6,936 bases of DNA. Origin: Candidatus Latescibacterota bacterium. Its GTDB lineage: Bacteria; Latescibacterota; UBA2968; GCA-2709665. The notes beneath the pieces are model-generated. The model worked only from the letters and a program-made list of their open reading frames with translations. It was not told the origin of the DNA and did not search any database. The stretch is taken from positions 1 through 6,936 of the forward strand of contig JASLMQ010000948.1 in the NCBI GenBank assembly GCA_030746455.1. Direction: 5' to 3'. The translations under genes were made by a program, and so were the position numbers. Shown piece after piece: positions 1 through 5,600 of this stretch (its first letter is position 1; every line of letters begins with the position of its first letter).

Positions 1-507
1 GCGTATATGACCGACCGCGAATCGGCCTCGGTCGAGGGTCTGCGTGCCCTGGGTGTGAGGTTCGTGGTCGATGCGAATCTCGCGTCGCGCGTGCGGGGGG
101 CCGGGGGTGGGCCTCCCCCCAAGCTGATCGTGATGCCCGGCCTGCCACGTCGAGACGCCGTGCTCAAGGAGATGCGCGACCTGCTAGGAGAGCGCGTTTA
201 CCTGGCACGGACCGGGGAGGACCGGCTGGAGATCATGAGCCGGGGAGTGAACAAGGGGGCTGCTTTGCAGGCGATCTGCGAGGCCTGCGGTGCCTCGATG
301 ACCGAGGCCCTGGCGATCGGCGATGGGGACAACGATCTCCCGATGCTGAAGGCGGCCGGGATCGGCATGTTGATGGAGAATGCGGACGATCAGACGAAGT
401 CCGAGGCTGAAGATTCGGGTATTCGCCTTGTCCCACCCGTGCAGTCTGACGGGTTCGTGGGGGCCCTGAGCTCGGTCGGGCTCGGGGCGGGCACCGGTAC
501 GGGATAA
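1..507 (+). CDS. HAD-superfamily hydrolase, Cof/SPP type (C-terminal part)
   Basis: This is the C-terminal part of a cytoplasmic HAD phosphatase of the Cof-like (subfamily IIB) group, whose members dephosphorylate small phosphorylated metabolites; the substrate cannot be told. The frame is open from base 1. A Met codon at base 7 is unlikely to be the true start, because the nucleophile motif DxDGT that every active HAD enzyme needs at its N-terminus is absent and must lie upstream. Counting from that Met, the cap end and second half of the core are visible: GVNKG at 80-84 supplies the motif III lysine (K83), and GDGDND at 105-110 is motif IV, which binds Mg2+. These are followed by the family-typical AAGIGMLMENAD stretch. 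The last dozen residues are a Gly-rich tail. The stop lies 19 bases before the likely start of the homocysteine methyltransferase, so the two are probably cotranscribed. Family call firm, substrate unknown. Confidence 0.86.
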   Translation, partial: AYMTDRESASVEGLRALGVRFVVDANLASRVRGAGGGPPPKLIVMPGLPRRDAVLKEMRDLLGERVYLARTGEDRLEIMSRGVNKGAALQAICEACGASMTEALAIGDGDNDLPMLKAAGIGMLMENADDQTKSEAEDSGIRLVPPVQSDGFVGALSSVGLGAGTGTG

Positions 508-511
508 CGTC

Positions 512-517
512 AGGAGG
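512..517 (+). promoter_or_regulatory. Shine-Dalgarno AGGAGG that decides the homocysteine methyltransferase start
   Basis: A perfect AGGAGG sits between the phosphatase stop and two in-frame ATG codons. It is only 3 bases from the ATG at 521, which is too close for efficient initiation, but 9 bases from the ATG at 527. The second ATG is therefore preferred. The choice changes the protein by two residues only. Confidence 0.75.
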
Positions 518-526
518 ACCATGGTC

Positions 527-1408
527 ATGGCTGGGCTACTCGAACGGCTGGCGGCGGGCGAGGCTCTGGTGGGTGACGGTGCAACCGGGACCTACCTGCA
601 GGGCAAGGGTCTCGGGATCGGCGAGCCGCCGGAGATCTGGAACCTGTCCCATCCCGATGTGGTCCAGGGAATGGCAGCGGACTACTTCGGCGCGGGATCG
701 GATCTGGTGGAAACCAACTCGTTTGGGGCGAACCGGTTTCGGATCCGCCATGCGGGCCTGGAAGACCGTGTGGCGGAGGTGAACCAGACCGCGGCCCGCC
801 TCGCGAGGGCGTCCGCGCCCGAGAACGGGCTGGTGGTGGGCTCGATGGGGCCCAGCGGAGAGATGCTGGTGCCGCTGGGCGAGGCCACGCCGGGGGGGCT
901 ATCCGAGGCCTTCGCAGAGCAGGCCGCCGCGCTGGCCGAGGGTGGGGTGGACGGGTTCTGCGTTGAGACGATGACCGCGCTGGACGAGGCCGTCCTGGCC
1001 GTGCGTGCGGCCAAGGAGGGAACGGGCCTCCCGGTGATGGCCACGATGACGTTCGACCGAGGCCCGAAGGGATTCGCCACCTCGATGGGGGTCCGGATCG
1101 ACCAGGCCGTGGACGGCCTCCTGGAGGCGGGAGCGGATGTGGTGGGGACGAACTGCGGGTGCGGTGTGGCCCAGATGGCCGACATTGTGGGCGAAATGGG
1201 CGCCCACACGGAGGCGCCCATACTCGTGCAGCCGAACGCGGGCCTCCCTGAGCTGAGAGACGGGGTGCCTTACTATCCAGAATCGCCAGAGGAGATGGCT
1301 GCGCGGTATGCGGAGATGGTACGCGCCGGGGCGCGCGTGCTGGGTGGATGCTGTGGGACCGGCCCGGCGCATATTACGGCCATCGTGGAGGCCGTAAAGG
1401 GGGCCTGA
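527..1408 (+). CDS. Homocysteine S-methyltransferase (zinc-dependent, MetH N-terminal-domain type)
   Basis: This cytoplasmic enzyme moves a methyl group to the thiolate of homocysteine, giving methionine. It is a single homocysteine-binding TIM barrel of 293 residues, like the first domain of cobalamin-dependent MetH, without the folate, B12 or activation domains. Counting from the ATG at 527, GDGATGT at 16-22 and ETNSFGAN at 62-69 are family signatures. The zinc ligands are complete: Cys210 in GTNCGCG, and Cys275 and Cys276 in GGCCGTGP. The 65-residue spacing between first and second ligands is that of the MetH domain. The start follows from the AGGAGG at 512-517; ATG 521 is an alternative. 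The gene ends 16 bases before the MtaA-like gene, with which it almost certainly forms an operon. The methyl donor is not shown by sequence: betaine, S-methylmethionine or a methyl-corrinoid protein are all possible for the family, and the neighbour favours methyl-corrinoid. Confidence 0.93.
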   Translation: MAGLLERLAAGEALVGDGATGTYLQGKGLGIGEPPEIWNLSHPDVVQGMAADYFGAGSDLVETNSFGANRFRIRHAGLEDRVAEVNQTAARLARASAPENGLVVGSMGPSGEMLVPLGEATPGGLSEAFAEQAAALAEGGVDGFCVETMTALDEAVLAVRAAKEGTGLPVMATMTFDRGPKGFATSMGVRIDQAVDGLLEAGADVVGTNCGCGVAQMADIVGEMGAHTEAPILVQPNAGLPELRDGVPYYPESPEEMAARYAEMVRAGARVLGGCCGTGPAHITAIVEAVKGA

Positions 1409-1424
1409 GGCGACCCGGCAACCG

Positions 1425-2378
1425 GTGGACCGTACGCCTGTGTGTAACCCGACGTCCGTCGCGACGGTGGCGCTGATGGACGTCGCGGAAGCGGCCTTCC
1501 CCGAGGCGAACCGGGACCCGGAGCTGATGGCGGCCCTGGCTGCCACCAGTCACGACGTGCTGGGCTTCGACAGCGTGATGCCGGTCTTCTCCGTCGTCCA
1601 GGAGTCCTCCGCGCTCGGGTGTCGGATCCAATGGGGTGGGAAGGGGGACTGGCCCACCGTTCGAATGGGGGAGCCGATCTGGGAATCCCCATCGGATATC
1701 GAGATCCCTCACGATTTCCTGAGCCACCCGGACACGGCGTGCGTTCTCGAGGCCATCCGTATTCTCAAGAAGCGGCTGGGAAACCAAGTCGCCGTGGTAG
1801 GCAAGACGATGGGGCCGTGGTCGCTGGGCTACCACGTCTTCGGTGTGGAGCCCTTCCTCTTGATGTCCTGGGACGATCCCGGCAAGACCTCGGCCTGTCT
1901 GGACCGGCTGAAGGAGGTCACAGTGGCGTTCGGTCAGGCGCAGATCGACGCTGGCGCCGACGCCCTGACCCTTCCCGACCACGCCACGGGTGATCTGGTG
2001 AGCGGCGAGTACTACCGTAGGTTCCTGTTCGAGATCCATCGCGAGTGTTCCGAACGCCTGCGGGTTCCGTTGATTCTGCACATCTGCGGCCGGACGATCG
2101 ATCGCCTGGACGCCATCGCCCAAACGGGCATGGCGGCTTTTCATTTCGAGTCGAAGAACGACCCCGAAGAGGCCGTGGCGATCGCGGCGGGCCGGATCGC
2201 CCTGGTCGGCAACCTGAACAACCCGGAGACGCTGCTCCACGGAGGATCCCGGGAAGTGGACCAGGCCGTGCGCAGGTCGCTGGATGCGGGGGTCGACCTG
2301 GTGGCACCCGAATGTGCCATCCCGCTCGACACGCCGGTGGAGAATCTCAAGGCAATACCCCGTTCGGTGGCCGGATGA
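1425..2378 (+). CDS. Uroporphyrinogen decarboxylase-fold methylcobamide methyltransferase, MtaA/MtbA family
   Basis: The protein (317 residues) belongs to the UroD-like family whose studied members MtaA, MtbA and CmuA handle methyl groups on corrinoid proteins. It is very unlikely to be the haem-pathway decarboxylase. The zinc site is intact: His219 and Cys221 in LHICGRT, and Cys297 in VAPECAIPLDTP, matching the His-x-Cys-xn-Cys motif of MtaA. Other matches are the DRTPV entry, the LGCRIQWGGKGDWPTV segment and VGNLNNPETL at 261-270. The start is odd. GTG at 1425 is the first usable start after an in-frame TAA at 1395-1397, and it falls inside the usual VDRTPV motif, so the N-terminal helix of roughly 18-20 residues that precedes this motif in relatives is absent. 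A weak GAGG overlaps the previous stop, 14 bases upstream. In an organism lacking coenzyme M the acceptor could be homocysteine, bound by the neighbouring enzyme, or a folate; this is inference. Confidence 0.91.
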   Translation: MDRTPVCNPTSVATVALMDVAEAAFPEANRDPELMAALAATSHDVLGFDSVMPVFSVVQESSALGCRIQWGGKGDWPTVRMGEPIWESPSDIEIPHDFLSHPDTACVLEAIRILKKRLGNQVAVVGKTMGPWSLGYHVFGVEPFLLMSWDDPGKTSACLDRLKEVTVAFGQAQIDAGADALTLPDHATGDLVSGEYYRRFLFEIHRECSERLRVPLILHICGRTIDRLDAIAQTGMAAFHFESKNDPEEAVAIAAGRIALVGNLNNPETLLHGGSREVDQAVRRSLDAGVDLVAPECAIPLDTPVENLKAIPRSVAG

Positions 2379-2393
2379 GCAGCGGGCTCGGAC

Positions 2394-2413
2394 AGACCGG
2401 GAAGCCCGGTTTT
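2394..2413 (+). terminator. Possible weak intrinsic terminator after the methyltransferase operon
   Basis: Sixteen bases past the stop of the MtaA-like gene, ACCGGG (2396-2401) and CCCGGT (2405-2410) form a perfect six-base-pair stem around a three-base AAG loop. A G-T and an A-T pair can extend it to eight. The T run is short (2410-2413), so termination may be partial. Its place between an operon end and a new promoter supports the call. Confidence 0.45.
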
Positions 2414-2491
2414 GGGGTCGCGAATCTCGGTCGTGTCGCGGGCCATCCGAATCGCGGATCTATGTGTGTCTGTTGGAGTTACCGGATCTCC

Positions 2492-2520
2492 TTGACATCG
2501 GGAAAGGTTGATTGTTTATT
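2492..2520 (+). promoter_or_regulatory. Sigma70-type promoter for the large downstream gene
   Basis: TTGACA (2492-2497) is a perfect -35 element. It is followed by a 17-base spacer and TTTATT (2515-2520), a 4-of-6 match to TATAAT. TATTAA at 2517-2522 is an alternative -10 with a 19-base spacer. The elements lie in a local A/T-rich dip that stands out in GC-rich DNA. Transcription would begin near 2527, giving a leader of about 114 bases before the ATG at 2641. The house-keeping sigma factor is inferred from the consensus match only. Confidence 0.65.
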
Positions 2521-2565
2521 AAATGTTTCTGCCCACAAATCTGTGCGTTCGGGCCCGATCGAATC

Positions 2566-2586
2566 TGTCCCGCGGGGCAAGGGACA
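2566..2586 (+). repeat. Short inverted repeat in the leader of the large gene
   Basis: TGTCCC (2566-2571) and GGGACA (2581-2586) are exact inverted copies separated by nine bases. The repeat lies about 40 bases downstream of the predicted transcription start. It could form a leader hairpin or be a dimeric repressor site; a six-base stem is also within chance expectation. The palindrome CGGGCCCG lies just upstream, near 2550. No known riboswitch is recognised in this leader. Confidence 0.25.
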
Positions 2587-2625
2587 AGCGTCCGGCTCGG
2601 CCATCCGTCGTGAGCTGCTTTCCAG

Positions 2626-2633
2626 AAAGAGGA
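2626..2633 (+). promoter_or_regulatory. Shine-Dalgarno AAAGAGGA of the large gene
   Basis: AAAGAGGA ends 7 bases before ATG 2641, which is ideal spacing. The next in-frame ATG at 2647 would be 13 bases away. An in-frame TGA at 2611-2613, with no start codon between it and 2641, rules out a longer N-terminus. Together these fix the start of the large gene. Confidence 0.8.
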
Positions 2634-2640
2634 TTCCGCA

Positions 2641-5600
2641 ATGGCGATGCAAGATGACCGGTTTGTGCTCCCTATTACGAAGCTCGAGAAGGCATATGAG
2701 GACGAGGGCGTGTTCGTCCCCAGGCGGGGCGAGGGGAAGGCGGTCGCGTCTGCCAGCCTTACGCTGAGTGCGACGGGAAAGAGCAAGGGTTCTGTTGCCG
2801 CACTGAAACCCTCCAAGGCGGCGACCAAGAAGTTGCTGGGCCAGGCCGAGCGTACTCGCAGCCACGTGGCCGGCGCGCTGGCCATGCTGGCCTCGATGCG
2901 GACAAAGAAATCGGTGAGCGCCGTTCTGGCGCGCGTCCCCAAGGCCCGACTCCGGGTGCCGGTGGAGCTCTTGTCCTCTCACGATGTGCTGATGGACGTG
3001 GCGACGCCCGACAGGCCCACGATCCGGTTCGACGTGGATGTCGCGGCCTCGGTGCGCGCCGAGCATGACGACGGGCTGGAGGCGCTCTACGCCTTGGGAC
3101 TCCTTTGTGCCTGGGCACGCATCGGCGGCGCCGACGCGCGGGGTGCCTTGCTTGCGGGCCTGTCCTTCTATGAGGATCTGGGAGACGAGGTCTGCGGTTC
3201 GCTTCAGGATGCGCTGAAGCAACCCGCCATCGATGCCGGGAACGCGTTCGGCCGGTTCCTTCGAGAGGGGGCCGGGGCGTCGGAGCACGAGAAGATCAGG
3301 CTCTCCGCCTGGGTGCGCGCCCGCACTCAGATCGAGCTTCCGTACAGCGCGGACCGCGTCCGTCGGGCCATGCGGGAGGAGACCGACCTGGCCTCCCTCC
3401 GCCAGCGGATCTTCGACGAGATCAACGACACCTACATCCCCGAGGTCGACACGGCGGCGTGCGAGCGCGTTTCGGAGTGGGCCCTGGAGAACGACATCCG
3501 CCTGGTGGGCGGACGCTTCAGCCGGGCGTTCTACCTCGACGCGATGCTGATGGCCAGCTCGCACGTTCTGCCCAGTCGCGCGCTGAGCAAGAGCATCGCC
3601 GCGTTCCAGAAGGCGTTCAGCGGCTCAGAGCTCGAGTTCAAGACCGAGGGCTTGAGCCTGTCGCTTGAGGCAGTGGGGGGCGAGGCTCAGAAGGTGATCA
3701 ACCTGGCCGGCAGGGACCAGGTGAGCGTGGCCGAGGTCGAGGGGATCCTTAGGAGATTCACGCAGGCGCTTCGCGACTTCGAGTCCAAGGGGCTGAAGGA
3801 GCTCGACCGGATCGAGCTGGATCGGCGCGCGACGATCGCGGAGGAGCTGCGCGGGCGCGGCGGAAGAAGTGCGACCCGACAGGGCATCACGCGCGACCGG
3901 GCAGAGGTGAAGGGGAAGGTGGAAGCGGCGATGAAAGCCGTTTCCATGCTGCAGAACGCGTTGGTCGAGGCACCGTCGCGGGAGCCCTCCTTCATGGTGT
4001 TCTTCCAGCGCCTGTTCCCCTTGGACGCCCTGAACATGGGTATCGTGAACGAGCTCGAAGATCCGTTCTTCGGCGAAGACGACGAGGTGCACGAGCTGAT
4101 CCGCGAGTGCGGGCACCGGATGTACGTCACGCCCAACCTGCAGGCGTGGCTGAAGCACTGCGACGACTGGATCGAAGCCCTCCCCGCCTACGCCACGTAC
4201 GAGATCATTCCCGGCGAGGGGGGAAGCTACAAGGTCCGGGCGTGGGTGTTCCGGGGCATCATGGAGGATATGTATCGTCGGCACGCCCCCGACTGGGCGC
4301 TGAATATCGAAGAGGTGATGGACCTCGAGCACGTTTCCCTGGCCCGCGAGCTCCTGGCCGCCCAGATGAAACTGGTCGGTGAAGCGGAGGCCCAGGCCGC
4401 CAAGAGCGATCCCGGCCCCGGAGGCTGGGACAAGGCGCGGGAAGAGGCGATCCGTCAGCTGCTGAAGGAGAAGGCCCGGCCCGGCGACATCGCCGCTGTG
4501 GCCGCGGTGGTGGCCCAGGCATACGACAACCTGTGCGAGGACGTGGCCGCACGTCGTCAGGAGGGCGACCTCTCCCGCGTGGACGCCCTCAGGGAGGTCC
4601 TGGACAACGCGGTGCCGGAGGGCAACTTGCTCGCTGCTGCGCGCAAGGCAGCGGGGCGCGGACGTCGTGGTCTGGCCCAAGCGTGCGCCAAGATCGTGAC
4701 CTCCAAGCGGCTGAAGGCGAAGGCCAATGCGCTTGAACCCCTCGCGATGAAACGGCGCCGGAACCTGCCGTGCATCCACGTGCTGACGACGCTCGGGCCG
4801 GGCGAGACGGAGATCAACGTCCAGAACTGGCTCGAGGAGAGCATGGGGCTGTTCAACCTGTCCCGGTCCTACAATCTGGAGCCCGAGGCGCAGAAGCGGG
4901 CAACCGGATACCGCGACCGCCTGGTCTCGGTGGGAAGCCGGCTCGTCGCCGATCTGGATCTGGAGGGAGACCTCTACCGCATCATCCAGGAGGACGGGCT
5001 GAGCCCGGAGCGAGACGAGGACCGGGAGCAGGGAATCCTGCGTCTTCTGGCCTCCTACCCCGAGGTGGCGGCCGATGCCGCGAAGCTGGCCCTCCTGATC
5101 GACCACGAGGAGGAGCAGGGCCTGAGGGAGAGAAATCCGAAGGACGCGTCGGAACCCCGGCGCGTGGTCGACCACATCGCGGTCAACCCGCGGATCGAGG
5201 CCGGTGCGATTCGCAAGGTAGTGGAATCGAACGACCTGGGCGCCACGGTGCGCGACGCCGCCCGCGAGCGCGGGCTGTCCCGGGCGAATGCAAGCGCCGC
5301 CGTTGTGGCCGTAAATCCTGATTTCGTGAAGGAGAAGGAGAGCATCGCGCGGTCCGAGGCCCGGCAGAAGGTCCTCGACTCGCTCGGACTTGCGGGAGAG
5401 GCGGCCGGGTACATGCGCAGCCGGCTGGACACGGATGTCGCCCTGATCCGCGCGCGGCGCGAGCTGATTGCCGAGAACGGGCTATCCCAGGAGATGAACA
5501 ACCCTCGGTACCGGTACGATGCGACCGGGCCATTCAAGAAGTACAACATCCTCTACACGCCAAGCCGGGTGGACCTGGGCGCCGACGAGGTCGAGTCGGT

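Noticed and set aside
1374..2240. Antisense open frame opposite the MtaA-like gene
   Set aside because: The sense strand carries intact family motifs including the zinc site; the antisense translation resembles nothing.
2445..2459. ATCCG/CGGAT small hairpin in the intergenic region
   Set aside because: A five-base stem with no T run or known operator resemblance is expected by chance.
2045..2767. Second-frame + strand open frame spanning the MtaA-like gene end and the intergenic region
   Set aside because: Arg- and Gly-rich shadow of the MtaA-like gene that merely runs on across the non-coding gap.
2479..3564. Antisense open frame of 361 codons over the promoter and 5' part of the large gene
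   Set aside because: Same shadow effect. Its composition is that of a complement of coding DNA, and it would overlap a well-supported promoter and gene start.
4090..4116. HExxH-type metalloprotease motif starting at His484 of the large protein
   Set aside because: The second histidine is at +8 (His492), not +4, so the motif is not satisfied.
3625..5175. Antisense open frame of 516 codons opposite the large gene
   Set aside because: It is a mirror of the G/C-rich third positions of the sense gene. The translation is Leu, Arg, His and Gln rich with no family resemblance, and the sense frame has a promoter, ribosome-binding site and a longer span.
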